Shown here: positions 9,401-17,290 of the stretch, piece by piece
Numbering within the stretch: the first letter of the stretch is position 1
Layout: each line of letters begins with the position of its first letter
From: DASTCZ01 sp963704455
GTDB lineage: Bacteria > Acidobacteriota > Terriglobia > Acidiferrales > UBA7541
Assembly: GCA_963704455.1 (NCBI GenBank)
Contig: OY969905.1
Span: 2,108,001-2,172,000, forward strand
Length of the DNA stretch: 64,000 bases
Direction: 5' to 3'
Translations under genes and position numbers: made by a program
The notes under the pieces: generated by a model
The model's input: the letters and a program-made list of their open reading frames with translations, nothing else
Told to the model about the DNA's origin: nothing
The model's database searches: none

Positions 9401-9795
9401 GGTGAGCGAAAAAGCACTCGCTTGCTGTCCGGCGTCCAACCGATACCGACGTCCGGGGCGGGGTGCCACGTCAAGCGGCGCGGTTCCCCCCCTTTTGCCG
9501 GCATCACGTAGACATCGACATTGCCGTCGTACTGCCCGGTGAATGCGATCCAATTCCCATCGGGAGAAAAAATAGGGGCGCCCTCGTGCCCACCAGTTGT
9601 CAATTGACGCGCCTCGCCACCTTCCCGCGGGACGCTCCAAAGGTACCCGCCGTATTGAAAAACGATTTGCGTGCGGCTCAAAGTGGGAGCCTGCAACAGT
9701 AAGGGCGCCTCGTCAGCGGCGGCCACACAGATACCCGCAAATGCCAGGAGTGTTGCGCCCAGGATTGCGATTCGATTAGACATGTTCCCTTTCAT
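6463..9795 (-). CDS. Tricorn protease homologue, secreted (S41 family)
   Basis: A 1110-residue exported protein with a signal peptide (NRIAILGATLLAFAGICVAA). The first half is a beta-propeller region with repeated SPDGKWIAF / SPDSKKIAYTD blades of WD40/TolB type. It is followed by a Lys/Glu/Asp-rich linker (about residues 570-605), a tricorn C1-like domain, a PDZ domain (GDYLLEINGTDVRPP), and the S41 catalytic core with IIDERYNHGG and NEMSGSGGDALP, where the serine before Gly-Gly is the expected nucleophile. Tricorn-type enzymes cut peptides into short products; here it probably works in the periplasm. The length is close to the family norm (about 1070-1100). A second ATG four codons in (9783) is an alternative start. 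It is inserted between rsbW and the intact STAS gene and flanked by the 148-bp repeats. Confidence 0.92.
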   Translation of the reverse strand: MKGNMSNRIAILGATLLAFAGICVAAADEAPLLLQAPTLSRTQIVFQYGGYLWSVPREGGEARQLTTGGHEGAPIFSPDGNWIAFTGQYDGNVDVYVMPAKGGEPRRLTWHPAPDVGIGWTPDSKRVLFRSPREAYADIDRLYTVPVEGGWPEVLPMWRGEDGWFSPDAKRIAYVPNQKWQTSWKRYRGGQTTPIYIVRLNDLALEKIPRQNSNDSHPVWLGDTVYFLSDRNGSVTLFAYDTNSKTVKQVVENKGLDLKKLSAGPDALVYEQFGAIYLFEPKSGKSVRVNIQISGDLPATRPHYEKVADKIENAAISPTGMRAVFEAHGEILTVPAEKGDARNLTRTIAVAERDPAWSPDGKWIAFFSDESGEYALHIVDQSGSGPVKKINLGNPPSYFYGPVWSPDSKKIAYTDKRLNFWFVDVEKGTPVKVDSDRFEDPTVTLGAAWSPDSKWLTYSKFLPNHLRAVFVYSLDSGKPSQITDGLGDARYPVFDKSGKELYFTASTDLGLTAGWLDLSSFQHPVTRSIYAVVLKKGDVSPVVPQSDEEKVVEEKKGDADKTKSAEANNEGDKTNDGAKKDEKKDEKKDEGVKVTIDLDGIGQRIVGLPVRAANYVNLQSGKAGVLFLTEIPDVPRFTGMNPVTVSKFDLTSRKTEPFLSGITDFGIAVSANGEKVLYAQAQSWHISKTDSAPKPGDGALNLAAVEVFVDPRAEWNQMYHEVWRIERDFLYDPNHHGLDLVAAEKKYAPYLKGIGGRADLNYLFDEMLGEITIGHMFISGGDIPQPNRVGGGLLGADYKIEGGRYRFARIYNGENWNPNLRAPLTQPGVDVKTGDYLLEINGTDVRPPADISRYLENTAGKQVRIKVGPNPDGKDAREVTVVPVASEFALRNRTWEEDNRRKVDELSGGKIAYVHVPDTNVGGYLNFNRFYFAQVDKQAAIIDERYNHGGQVADFIIDELERPLRNCVATRNGENFCSPLAQIYGPKTMIINEMSGSGGDALPWMFKQDKVGPLVGTRTWGGLVGIWNYPPLMDGGDVTAPRGAIYGLHGEWEVENHGIAPDIEVENDPASVAAGHDAQLEKAVQVTLEALKKNPVVLPDHPPYPNYHKN

Positions 9796-9814
9796 AAAGA
9801 TGTCATCTCGCTTT

Positions 9815-9970
9815 CTAATCCATTTCGAGCAGGGATCGTTGGTGGTCTTCGTTGAGATATTTGCGGATGGCTCCGCGGAATTTGGCGCTGCCTGCGCCGA
9901 GTTTGAGCGTGCCGCTCATGTCAACGATGAGAACGGCGCCGGAAACGCGTGGTGTGGCCCGGAACTTCAC
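9815..9970 (-). pseudogene. Truncated STAS antagonist gene copy
   Basis: Starting at a GTG at 9970 with the same AGGAG site, 43 codons match the N-terminus of the intact STAS protein (KFRATPRVSGAVLIVDMSG). The frame then runs into unrelated sequence and stops at 9815-9817 after 51 codons. The phosphorylatable serine region is absent, so it cannot act as a normal antagonist. It lies 27 bases after the rsbW stop, the place expected for the ancestral STAS partner gene, and just upstream of the tricorn start. Confidence 0.85.
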
Positions 9971-9988
9971 CGGGAACGCTCCTTTTGC
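9841..9988 (-). repeat. 148-bp direct repeat, copy B (STAS fragment)
   Basis: The second copy of the repeat described at 6230-6377, in the same orientation and 3611 bases away. It ends at the point where the STAS frame breaks, next to the 5' leader of the tricorn gene. Confidence 0.9.
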
Positions 9989-9997
9989 CGGGCGACG

Positions 9998-10474
9998 CTA
10001 GCGTGCGTGCGGCTCGGACTGAGTCTCGTGGTGCAGCCGCTTGGCCATAACAATTTCCGCCCCACCCTCGCGGGGAAGATGGACTTCAAATTCGTCCATG
10101 AAAGAGCGCATGAGAAAAATGCCGCGGCCGGAACTCTTCAGGAGATTTTCGTCGGCGAGCGGGTCGGGGACATTTTCGACGTGGAAGCCCTTGCCCTGGT
10201 CGCGGACATAGATGACGAGTTTTTCGGGAGTCAGCTCAAAGGTGAGAAAGATTTTTTTTTCGCGCTGCTTCTGGCTTCCGTAATTGTAAGCGTTGATGAC
10301 GCCTTCGCGGACGGACATGCCGATCTTGAAGCAGTCATCGTCGTCGAAACCTGCGGCGCCGGCGATGCGTGTACACATCTCCTCGGCCAGACTGACACTG
10401 TCGAGCAGCGATTCGAGTGTGACTTCGATGCGCTGAGTGCCCGCGTTGGAGCGGCCGTTGGGAGGATGACTCAA
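9998..10474 (-). CDS. rsbW: RsbW-type anti-sigma factor serine kinase
   Basis: A 158-residue GHKL-fold ATPase. The N box is REGVINAYNYG, the G1 box DQGKGFHVE and the G2 box GRGIFLMRSFMDE, typical of RsbW/SpoIIAB kinases that phosphorylate STAS antagonists and sequester a target such as a sigma factor. It lacks a sensor or membrane region, so it is cytoplasmic. The frame begins at a TTG (10474) without an obvious ribosome site; no better start is seen before the ATG in the MCTRIAG segment, which would remove the conserved N-terminus. The partner gene immediately downstream is a fragment; the intact one lies beyond the tricorn gene. No sigma factor gene is adjacent. Confidence 0.88.
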   Translation of the reverse strand: MSHPPNGRSNAGTQRIEVTLESLLDSVSLAEEMCTRIAGAAGFDDDDCFKIGMSVREGVINAYNYGSQKQREKKIFLTFELTPEKLVIYVRDQGKGFHVENVPDPLADENLLKSSGRGIFLMRSFMDEFEVHLPREGGAEIVMAKRLHHETQSEPHAR

Positions 10475-10548
10475 AGCGTAAGTATGGGTAGCACAGGGTT
10501 CCGGGGGAAGTCAATCGTTTGGCAGGCGGGAAGCGGGCTTGCGGGCGA

Positions 10549-10977
10549 CTACGAATTGCGCAGATAGAGTTCAACTCGATCCGAAGTCCAAGTGGCAATT
10601 CCAGCACCAAAGAAATCCGGGTCTTCCGTCCAAATCGGAATATCGAGGAGGAGTGCCACAGCAACGATTGGCCAGTCGGATGGGTCGCGAATTTGAACAC
10701 GTTCGCGCGCAGCCGTTTCGTAATCTTCGTAGAGCGCGCGATCTACTGTAACCACAATGCGCGCAATTTCATCAAGAATCGCTAAAGCAACATCAAGATC
10801 GTGTCCCCTACGTTTACAAATGTCCGGGATATACGTTCTTGCATCCTCAAAACAAACTTCGGGGGAAAAGAAAGCCCCCAATTCCTCGTAGGTTTTTAGG
10901 ATTTGCCGGACACGAACACCGAACACAGCGCGGATAAGGATGTTCGCGTCCAAGACGAGGGCTTTGCGGGCAATCAT
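10549..10977 (-). CDS. PIN-domain toxin (VapC-like)
   Basis: A 142-residue PIN-domain protein, expected to be a metal-dependent ribonuclease acting on RNA. The acidic residues are visible: Asp in LVLDANILIRA near the N-terminus, Glu in VCFEDART, and the C-terminal pair RDPSDWPIVAVAL and WTEDPDFFG. The start at 10977 overlaps the antitoxin stop by 4 bases (ATGA), giving coupled translation with antitoxin first, the usual order. The C-terminus ends YLRNS. It is probably silent unless the antitoxin is lost. Confidence 0.88.
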   Translation of the reverse strand: MIARKALVLDANILIRAVFGVRVRQILKTYEELGAFFSPEVCFEDARTYIPDICKRRGHDLDVALAILDEIARIVVTVDRALYEDYETAARERVQIRDPSDWPIVAVALLLDIPIWTEDPDFFGAGIATWTSDRVELYLRNS

Positions 10978-11237
10978 TTATTTTTCGCAGAACGCCAACG
11001 CTTGAAGTCGCTCACGATTTCGTCCTCAGAAATACCTTTCGCGGCGAGGATTTGCTGCAAGCGAGCAGCGGCCTCCTCGAGGGCGGCTCGTTCGGTTTCC
11101 GTACGCTTGCGGCGAACGGGAATATAAAAGCCGACGGTATCGCCGTGGCGAGTAATGGCCAGCGGCGTGTCCGCTTCGAGGATGAAGGTTGCCAGCTTCT
11201 CCCGGAATTCACGGATTCCGACTTTGAGGGTGCTCAT
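10974..11237 (-). CDS. Antitoxin of the PIN pair (Phd/YefM-like)
   Basis: An 87-residue protein starting MSTLKVGIREFREKLATFI, the N-terminal DNA-binding half typical of Phd/YefM or related antitoxins, with a charged C-terminal helix (EIVSDFKRWRSAKNK) likely to bind the toxin. The ATG at 11237 was chosen because AAGGAG lies seven bases upstream; the longer open frame would run through the promoter and operator. It is translationally coupled to the PIN gene. An inverted repeat and a good sigma-70 promoter immediately upstream indicate autoregulation. Confidence 0.85.
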   Translation of the reverse strand: MSTLKVGIREFREKLATFILEADTPLAITRHGDTVGFYIPVRRKRTETERAALEEAAARLQQILAAKGISEDEIVSDFKRWRSAKNK

Positions 11238-11247
11238 CGAATGCTCC

Positions 11248-11269
11248 TTGTGTACGTCTGTGTACACAA
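11248..11269 (-). promoter_or_regulatory. Inverted-repeat operator of the PIN toxin-antitoxin operon
   Basis: Perfect 8-bp arms TTGTGTAC and GTACACAA are separated by six bases. The site lies between the -10 element and the antitoxin ribosome site, where binding of the antitoxin or the complex would block transcription. Confidence 0.7.
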
Positions 11270-11297
11270 TTATATCAATCCGATCAGCAGTCCGCAA
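11269..11297 (-). promoter_or_regulatory. Sigma-70-type promoter of the PIN toxin-antitoxin operon
   Basis: TTGCGG and TATAAT are spaced by 17 bases on the minus strand. The -10 abuts the operator at 11248-11269. Confidence 0.6.
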
Positions 11298-11323
11298 GCG
11301 AGTTTGGAATTCAGCGGCGAATC

Positions 11324-12862
11324 TCATACCCAATAGCTGCGATCGAGCGTTCGATACTGGATCGCCTCGCCTAGATGTTTGGGCTCAATGTTGGGGGAGG
11401 GTTCGAGATCGGCGATGGTGCGGGCGACCTTGAGGATGCGGTCGTGGGCGCGGGCGGAGAGGCCGAGACGGGTGATGGCGTTTTCGAGAAGTTTTTCGCC
11501 GTCGGCGGAGATGGCGCAGTGCTTGCGGATGAGGCGCGAGGACATTTGCGCGTTGCCGTAAATTTTATCGGCGGTGAAGCGGGCGAGCTGGCGGTTGCGC
11601 GCGGCGACGACGCGGGAGCGGACGGCGGCGGAATCTTCGAGGTCGGTATCACTGCGCAGCTCTTTGTACTTCACGGCGGGAACTTCGATGTGGATATCAA
11701 TGCGATCGAGGAGAGGGCCGGAAATTTTGCTGATGTAACGCTGGATTTGCGGAGGCGTGCAGCGGCACTCGCGCGTGGGATCGCCGAAAAATCCGCAGGG
11801 GCACGGATTCATCGCGGCGGCGAGCATGAAGCGTGAAGGAAACGTGACGGAAAGCGCGGCGCGCGCGATGGTGACGTTGCCCTCTTCGAGCGGCTGGCGC
11901 AGGACTTCGAGGACGTTGCGCTCGAATTCGGGCAGCTCGTCGAGAAATAGAACGCCGTGGTGCGCGAGCGAAACTTCGCCGGGGCGCGGGATGGCTCCGC
12001 CACCGATGAGACCTGCGTCAGAAATGGTGTGGTGCGGCGAGCGGTATGGTCGCGTACCAACGAGGCCGTAGGATGAGTCGAGGACGCCCGCGACGCTGTG
12101 GATGCGGGTGGTCTCGATGGCCTCTTCGAGCGACATCGGCGGAAGGATGGTGGGGATGCGTTTCGCGAGCATCGTCTTCCCCGCGCCGGGTGGGCCGAGG
12201 AGAAGGATGTTATGTCCGCCGGCGCAGGCGATTTCGAGGGCGCGCTTGGCGGCCATTTGGCCGCGGACGTCCTTGAGATCCACAGGATATTGCGCGGCCT
12301 GGGTGAGCATGCCGCGGGCGTCACACTTTACCGGTGAGAAGGATTCGGGCGCGTTGATGAGGTCCACAGTCTGCGGGAGCGAGCGGACGGCGAAAACGTC
12401 AATGCCTTCGACGACGGCGGCTTCGCGCGCGTTTGTTTCGGGGACGACGACGCGCTTGATGCCCCGTTCACGTGCGGCGAGCGCGGCGGATAACGCACCG
12501 CGCACGGGACGCACGCCGCCATCGAGAGAAAGTTCACCGAGAAAGACATGGTTGTCGAGCGCCTTGCCGAAAAAAGTGCCCTGGCAACCGAGGATGCCGA
12601 GCGACATGGGCAGGTCAAACGCAGAGCCTTCCTTGCGAATGTCGGCGGGGGCGAGATTTACGGTGACGCTTTGCGGCGAGGGAAAATCGAAACCACAATT
12701 CTTGAGAGCGGCCTTGATGCGCTCGCGGCTTTCCTTAACGGCGATGTCGGGCAGGCCGACGACGTTGAAATCGCCCATGCGGGTCGAGCCGACATCCACC
12801 TCGACTTCGACGAGGTAGGCGTCAATGCCATAGACGGCGGCGCTGAAACTTTTGAAGAGCAT
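11324..12862 (-). CDS. comM: YifB/ComM family Mg-chelatase-like AAA+ ATPase
   Basis: A 512-residue member of the YifB/ComM family. The N-terminal Lon-like domain shows VEVDVGSTRMGDFNVVGLPD and the fold segment SAFDLPMSLGILG. Walker A is LLGPPGAGKTMLAKR and Walker B is VLFLDELPEF, with the family segments FRSPHHTISDAGLIGGG (here YRSPHHTISD) and AAMNPCPCGFFGDP. The C-terminal domain ends YRTLDRSYW. ComM proteins are hexameric helicases that extend branch migration during natural transformation. That function is inferred from the family. Length and all motifs are complete. Confidence 0.95.
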   Translation of the reverse strand: MLFKSFSAAVYGIDAYLVEVEVDVGSTRMGDFNVVGLPDIAVKESRERIKAALKNCGFDFPSPQSVTVNLAPADIRKEGSAFDLPMSLGILGCQGTFFGKALDNHVFLGELSLDGGVRPVRGALSAALAARERGIKRVVVPETNAREAAVVEGIDVFAVRSLPQTVDLINAPESFSPVKCDARGMLTQAAQYPVDLKDVRGQMAAKRALEIACAGGHNILLLGPPGAGKTMLAKRIPTILPPMSLEEAIETTRIHSVAGVLDSSYGLVGTRPYRSPHHTISDAGLIGGGAIPRPGEVSLAHHGVLFLDELPEFERNVLEVLRQPLEEGNVTIARAALSVTFPSRFMLAAAMNPCPCGFFGDPTRECRCTPPQIQRYISKISGPLLDRIDIHIEVPAVKYKELRSDTDLEDSAAVRSRVVAARNRQLARFTADKIYGNAQMSSRLIRKHCAISADGEKLLENAITRLGLSARAHDRILKVARTIADLEPSPNIEPKHLGEAIQYRTLDRSYWV

Positions 12863-13095
12863 GGCACGGGCGCGCGGCGCGAGATTGTCGCAATGGGCGC
12901 GAGCGAGAAAGATAACTCATTTGGTAATAAATAGGCAAGGACATGTGCAGCGTTAGCGCGTTCGACAACGAGCCACCGGGAACCATGCACGCGGGGGGCG
13001 GCGTTGGCTAGAATCAGTGCGAGCCGGGAATAGGGCCGGAAATAAAAATACGGCGAAAAGAAACTTTGCGAGACCATTTGGCGTATTAGCAAGAG

Positions 13096-14022
13096 ATGAC
13101 AAACCCAGCCATCGAAACGCAAGATCTTCACAAGAAATACATCACGCTTCGGCGGAAGGAGATTCCGGCGCTGAATGGCGTGTCGCTGAGCGTGGAGCGC
13201 GGCACGGTATTCGGCCTGCTTGGGCCGAATGGCGCGGGCAAGACAACCCTTGTGAAAATCCTGCTGGGACTGGCGGCGCCGACAAATGGCTCCGCGCGGC
13301 TGCTTGATAGCCACCCGGGCGATACGAAGGCCAGGCGACGAATCGGTTACTTGCCTGAGCAGATGCGGTTGCCGGATTACATCAAGGGGCCTGCATTCCT
13401 GCGATATATGGGTCGGCTGAATGGCGTGCCGTCTGGCGTGTTGAAGACACGAATTCCGGAATTGCTCGAACAAGTTGGGCTGGGCGGCGTAAAGAAACCT
13501 GCGAAGGCATATTCCAAAGGAATGCTGCAGCGGTTGGGGCTGGCGCAGGCACTGCTGAATGATCCGGAACTGCTGATCCTCGATGAACCGACTGACGGGC
13601 TCGACCCGCTTGGTCGCAAGCAAGTGCGCGACTTGTTGCTGGCGCTACGCGCGGCGGGCAAGACGATCTTCCTGAATTCCCACATGCTTTCGGAAGTGGA
13701 GCAGGTGTGCGACCGCGTGGTGATTCTGCATCAGGGGCTGGTGGCGCGAGCGGCAACGCCTGAAGAATTCACGCGCGGAACGGGCGAATACATAGTGCGA
13801 GTCGCAGTAATGAATGATGCCGTGCGCGCGGCGGCTGCAACCGTGGCGAGTGCGGGCACCTGGCAGGATGCAACGCTGCGTTTTGCTCCACGCGACCGGG
13901 CGCAATTAAACGCGCTGGTGGACAAGCTGCGCGCCGTGCCGGTGGAGATTGAAGCGATCGAGCCGGTGAAAAATTCGTTGGAGCAATTCTTCCTGAAGGT
14001 TGTGACCGGGGAGGATGCGTAA
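13096..14022 (+). CDS. ABC transporter ATP-binding protein
   Basis: A 308-residue ABC-2 type ATPase. Walker A is GPNGAGKTTLVK, the signature region YSKGMLQRLGLAQALL and Walker B LLILDEPTDGLDP, with the switch histidine in FLNSHML. The C-terminal 80 residues form an accessory domain as found in drug, lipid or Nos-type exporters. The stop overlaps the start of the next gene by one base (TAATG), so the two form an ATPase/permease pair. The substrate cannot be read from sequence. Confidence 0.93.
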   Translation: MTNPAIETQDLHKKYITLRRKEIPALNGVSLSVERGTVFGLLGPNGAGKTTLVKILLGLAAPTNGSARLLDSHPGDTKARRRIGYLPEQMRLPDYIKGPAFLRYMGRLNGVPSGVLKTRIPELLEQVGLGGVKKPAKAYSKGMLQRLGLAQALLNDPELLILDEPTDGLDPLGRKQVRDLLLALRAAGKTIFLNSHMLSEVEQVCDRVVILHQGLVARAATPEEFTRGTGEYIVRVAVMNDAVRAAAATVASAGTWQDATLRFAPRDRAQLNALVDKLRAVPVEIEAIEPVKNSLEQFFLKVVTGEDA

Positions 14023-14831
14023 TGTTCGCCGCCTATCTGCATACGGTGCGTGAATCGATCAATCGAAGGATGGCGCTCGTACTGATCGGGATGGGGATCC
14101 TTATGGCGGTCATCCTCATCCTGGTATTTAAAGTCGTGACCCTGCCCAACGGGCAGACCGTAATACTTCTGGGCCGCCATATGCTTGGACCGGCAGAATT
14201 TGCAGTGCCGGCTGCAATGGTACAAGAGGTGCAAATTACAGGTGGGTTGTGGCTGTTCCTCGCAATTTTCGGATCGACGCCGCTGATCGTTTCAATGATG
14301 GAAAAAGGGTGGGTGGAGCTCACGTTGACAAAGGGGGTCGCGCGCTGGCGGGTCTTGCTTGGCGCTTACTTCGGCGGCCTGACTCTCTATGCGGCGACGC
14401 TCACAGTTGCGACAATTCCGCCCGCTGTGTGGCTGTATTTCAAAACGGGAGTCGGATTCCAGTCGCTCATCGTTGCGATTCTCATTCAGGTGTTTGCTTT
14501 TGGCGCTTTGTTGTCGGTGGTGGCGCTGGCGTGCATGACTCGAACGGGAGCCGCTGTGCCGATCATGCTGGCTGTTCTCGTGGACATTCTCTCCCCTGTT
14601 TTGGCCACTCGCGAACACGGGCTGTTTCAAGTGATCACATCTGATTTTTGGCGAGGGTTGATCAGTTGGATTTATCGCGTTCTGCCGAAGGATTTTGAAA
14701 TCGTGGGGGCAGCCCAGAACTATATTCAATTCCATAAACTTGGCCCCTGGTGGCCATTCTGGTCGACCGGAGTCTTCACCTTAGTGACGCTCGGGCTGAC
14801 GATGTGGCTGCTGCACCGAAAATCGCTGTAG
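14022..14831 (+). CDS. ABC-2 type transporter permease
   Basis: A 269-residue integral membrane protein with about six hydrophobic segments (for example MALVLIGMGILMAVILILVF, LWLFLAIFGSTPLIVSMM and LIVAILIQVFAFGALLSVVAL). The segment FGSTPLIVSMMEKGWVELTLTKGVARWRVLLG is the typical ABC-2 cytoplasmic coupling region. It is translated with the ATPase just upstream and would form the membrane channel of an exporter. It ends 130 bases before lemA, so it is probably a separate transcript from that pair. Confidence 0.85.
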   Translation: MFAAYLHTVRESINRRMALVLIGMGILMAVILILVFKVVTLPNGQTVILLGRHMLGPAEFAVPAAMVQEVQITGGLWLFLAIFGSTPLIVSMMEKGWVELTLTKGVARWRVLLGAYFGGLTLYAATLTVATIPPAVWLYFKTGVGFQSLIVAILIQVFAFGALLSVVALACMTRTGAAVPIMLAVLVDILSPVLATREHGLFQVITSDFWRGLISWIYRVLPKDFEIVGAAQNYIQFHKLGPWWPFWSTGVFTLVTLGLTMWLLHRKSL

Positions 14832-14960
14832 CAAGCGGGATTGACCGCGTGGCTTAGACGATTCCGCTCTCCTCGTTTCCTTTACAGAGCTAAGAGCAAA
14901 GTATAAAGTGAACGCAGATTTCGGATTGCGCTAGGAATTCGCGCGGAAAGAGGGTCGCTG

Positions 14961-15530
14961 ATGTCCATCGCCTGGGTTGTGCTGATTGCGGTTGGACTGG
15001 TGGTAGTGCTTGTAATCGGTCTGTACAACGGGTTGATACGGCTGCGAGTGCAGACGGACAACGCATGGTCGGACATTGACGTGCAGCTCAAGCGGCGCTA
15101 CGACCTGATCCCAAACGTGGTGGAAACGGTGAAGGGCTACGCCGGACATGAAAAGGGCACACTCGAAGCAGTGATCCAGGCGCGAAGTTCCGCGATGGCG
15201 GCGCAAGGGCCCGCGGCGAAGGCCGACGCGGAAAATATTCTTACCGGCACGTTGCGGCAGTTGTTCGCGCTTTCAGAGTCATACCCGCAATTGCGCGCGG
15301 TGGAAAGCTTCACGCAACTGCAGAACACCCTTTCGCAACTGGAAGATTCGATCCAAAACGCGCGGCGGTATTACAACGCCGTGGTGCGCGACCTGAACAC
15401 GAAGATCCAGGTGTTCCCCTCCAATATCATCGCGGGGATGTTCAATTTCAAGCCGCGAGAATTCTTCGAGGTTTCGGCGCCGGCCGAGCGCGAGGCTCCG
15501 AAGGTGAGCTTCGGAACGCCCGCAGCGTAA
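14961..15530 (+). CDS. lemA: LemA family membrane protein
   Basis: A 189-residue LemA-like protein: one N-terminal transmembrane helix (IAWVVLIAVGLVVVLVIGLYN), then a helical bundle with the family segments NAWSDIDVQLKRRYDLIPNVVE, YAGHEKG and ARRYYNAVVRDLNTKIQVFPSN. The extracellular or periplasmic domain is mainly coiled helices. The exact function of bacterial LemA proteins is unsettled. It precedes a DUF2207 protein by five bases, a frequent pairing, and both are probably membrane partners. Confidence 0.93.
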   Translation: MSIAWVVLIAVGLVVVLVIGLYNGLIRLRVQTDNAWSDIDVQLKRRYDLIPNVVETVKGYAGHEKGTLEAVIQARSSAMAAQGPAAKADAENILTGTLRQLFALSESYPQLRAVESFTQLQNTLSQLEDSIQNARRYYNAVVRDLNTKIQVFPSNIIAGMFNFKPREFFEVSAPAEREAPKVSFGTPAA

Positions 15531-15535
15531 CCGAA

Positions 15536-17290
15536 ATGAACATCCGCCCGAAACGTTCCGCACAGCGCGCGTTGCTGGCGCTGGCTTTCCTCGCGTTGGC
15601 GGCAATCCCAGCGCTCGCCCGCACGCTGACCATCCAGAAATTTCACACCGAAGTGACGATCACGCCGGATGGAATCGTGGATGTCGTCGAGACGTTTCAG
15701 GCCCATTTCGCAGGGTCGTGGAACGGGCTCTACCGAACAATTCCCGTGGAATACGCAACGGCGCAGGGGCTGAACTATTCTCTGTTCGTTGATGTGTTGG
15801 GAGTGACCGACGAATCGGGGAACAGCCTGCGATATGACACGAGTCACAGCGAAGGATATTTGAAATTAAAGATTTACGAGACGAATGCCACCGATGTGAC
15901 GCGGACGATCATCGTGCATTACCGCACGAGCGACGCGCTGAAATTCTTCGAAGACCATGACGAACTCTATTGGAACGTGACCGGCAATGACTGGGATATG
16001 CCGATTCAAAATGCGTCGGCGAGTATTGTCCTGCCGCAGGGAGTGACCGGATTGCGCGCGCTGGCGTTCACCGGAACGTACGGGTCGAAATCGCAGGATG
16101 CGAAAATTGAAATAAACGCTTCCCGCGTGGATATCGAGATGACGCGGACGCTGGAATTCCACGAGGGGCTGACCGCAGTGATCGGGTGGGACAAAGGCTT
16201 TGTGCATGAGCCGACAGCGAGCGAGAAGTTTGTGCAGTTTTTGCGCAGCAATTGGCCACTGGTGATTCCAATTGTCGCGTTCTTGTTGATGTTCTGGATT
16301 TGGTGGACGCACGGGCGCGACCCGCGGCGCAATCCGATTGCGGTGAGGTACGACCCTCCGGACGACCTCACACCGGGAGAGGTCGGGACACTCGTGGACG
16401 GATCGGCGGCGATGCGAGACATCACCGCGACGCTCGTGGACATGGGAGTGCGCGGATACATCACCATCGAGCAAATAGAAAACAAGCACATGATGGGGCT
16501 TTATGCAGATAAGACTTATACCTTTCATTTGAAAAAACCATATAGCGATTGGAAGGGATTGAAATCGCATGAATTAAGTTTGCTTGCGGCGCTTTTTACG
16601 AACGGGGCGGTGGATGCGGTGAGCCTCGCGCAGCTGCAAAACCATTTCTACAAGGACCTCCCCGCGATCAAGGATGGCTTGCTGGATTCGATGCTCGAGC
16701 ACGGGTATTACCTGCACCGCCCCGATAATGTGCGGGGCGGATGGATGGCGGGCGGGATCATCGTGGGAGTGATGCTCGCACTGTTTGGAAATTGGATCGC
16801 GGCGAGTTTGGGGATGGCGCCGCTGCCCTTCATTATCTCCGGAATCGCCACGGGACTTGTGATGCTGGTGTTCGGCTACTTCATGCCGGCGCGGACGGAC
16901 AAGGGCGAGCGGGCTCTCGAAGGGGTGCTCGGATTCGAGGATTTTCTGCAGCACGTGGAATCGGACCGCATCGAGCGGATTGAGAAAACGCCGGAGATGT
17001 TCGAGAAGTTTCTGCCGTTTGCGATGGCGCTGGGCGTGGAGAAAAAGTGGGTGGGAGCTTTCGGGGACATCTGCAAGCAACCGCCATCTTGGTATCAGGG
17101 CGGAGTGTATGGGCCAAACTTCTACCCGATGATGTTTATTGCCCAAATGCACATGATGTCCGTGCAGGCGAGCGCGGCGATGATTTCAGCGCCGAGGAGT
17201 GTGAGCGGCGGGAGTGGGTTCGGCGGCATGGGAGGCGGAGGAGGATTTTCCGGCGGCGGATTTGGCGGCGGCGGGGGCGGCGGGTTCTAG
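15536..17290 (+). CDS. DUF2207 domain membrane protein
   Basis: A 584-residue protein with a signal peptide (LLALAFLALAAIPALA), an extracytoplasmic DUF2207 domain (KFHTEVTITPDGIVDVVETFQ; DELYWNVTGNDWDMPIQ), and a transmembrane helix near residue 240 (WPLVIPIVAFLLMFWIWW). A cytoplasmic region then leads to two further membrane segments around residues 400-450. The C-terminus is a glycine-rich tail (GGGFSGGGFGGGGGGGF), usual for the family. It follows lemA by five bases and forms an operon with it. The molecular function is unknown. Confidence 0.9.
   Translation: MNIRPKRSAQRALLALAFLALAAIPALARTLTIQKFHTEVTITPDGIVDVVETFQAHFAGSWNGLYRTIPVEYATAQGLNYSLFVDVLGVTDESGNSLRYDTSHSEGYLKLKIYETNATDVTRTIIVHYRTSDALKFFEDHDELYWNVTGNDWDMPIQNASASIVLPQGVTGLRALAFTGTYGSKSQDAKIEINASRVDIEMTRTLEFHEGLTAVIGWDKGFVHEPTASEKFVQFLRSNWPLVIPIVAFLLMFWIWWTHGRDPRRNPIAVRYDPPDDLTPGEVGTLVDGSAAMRDITATLVDMGVRGYITIEQIENKHMMGLYADKTYTFHLKKPYSDWKGLKSHELSLLAALFTNGAVDAVSLAQLQNHFYKDLPAIKDGLLDSMLEHGYYLHRPDNVRGGWMAGGIIVGVMLALFGNWIAASLGMAPLPFIISGIATGLVMLVFGYFMPARTDKGERALEGVLGFEDFLQHVESDRIERIEKTPEMFEKFLPFAMALGVEKKWVGAFGDICKQPPSWYQGGVYGPNFYPMMFIAQMHMMSVQASAAMISAPRSVSGGSGFGGMGGGGGFSGGGFGGGGGGGF

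Noticed and set aside
6230..9988. 148-bp flanking repeats as insertion-sequence ends or target-site duplication
   Set aside because: The repeats are coding sequence of the STAS gene, not inverted, too long for a target duplication, and no transposase lies between them.
12658..13623. 321-codon open frame on the minus strand
   Set aside because: It overlaps the start of the YifB gene and the ABC ATPase gene, both with strong family motifs, and has no family pattern or ribosome site.
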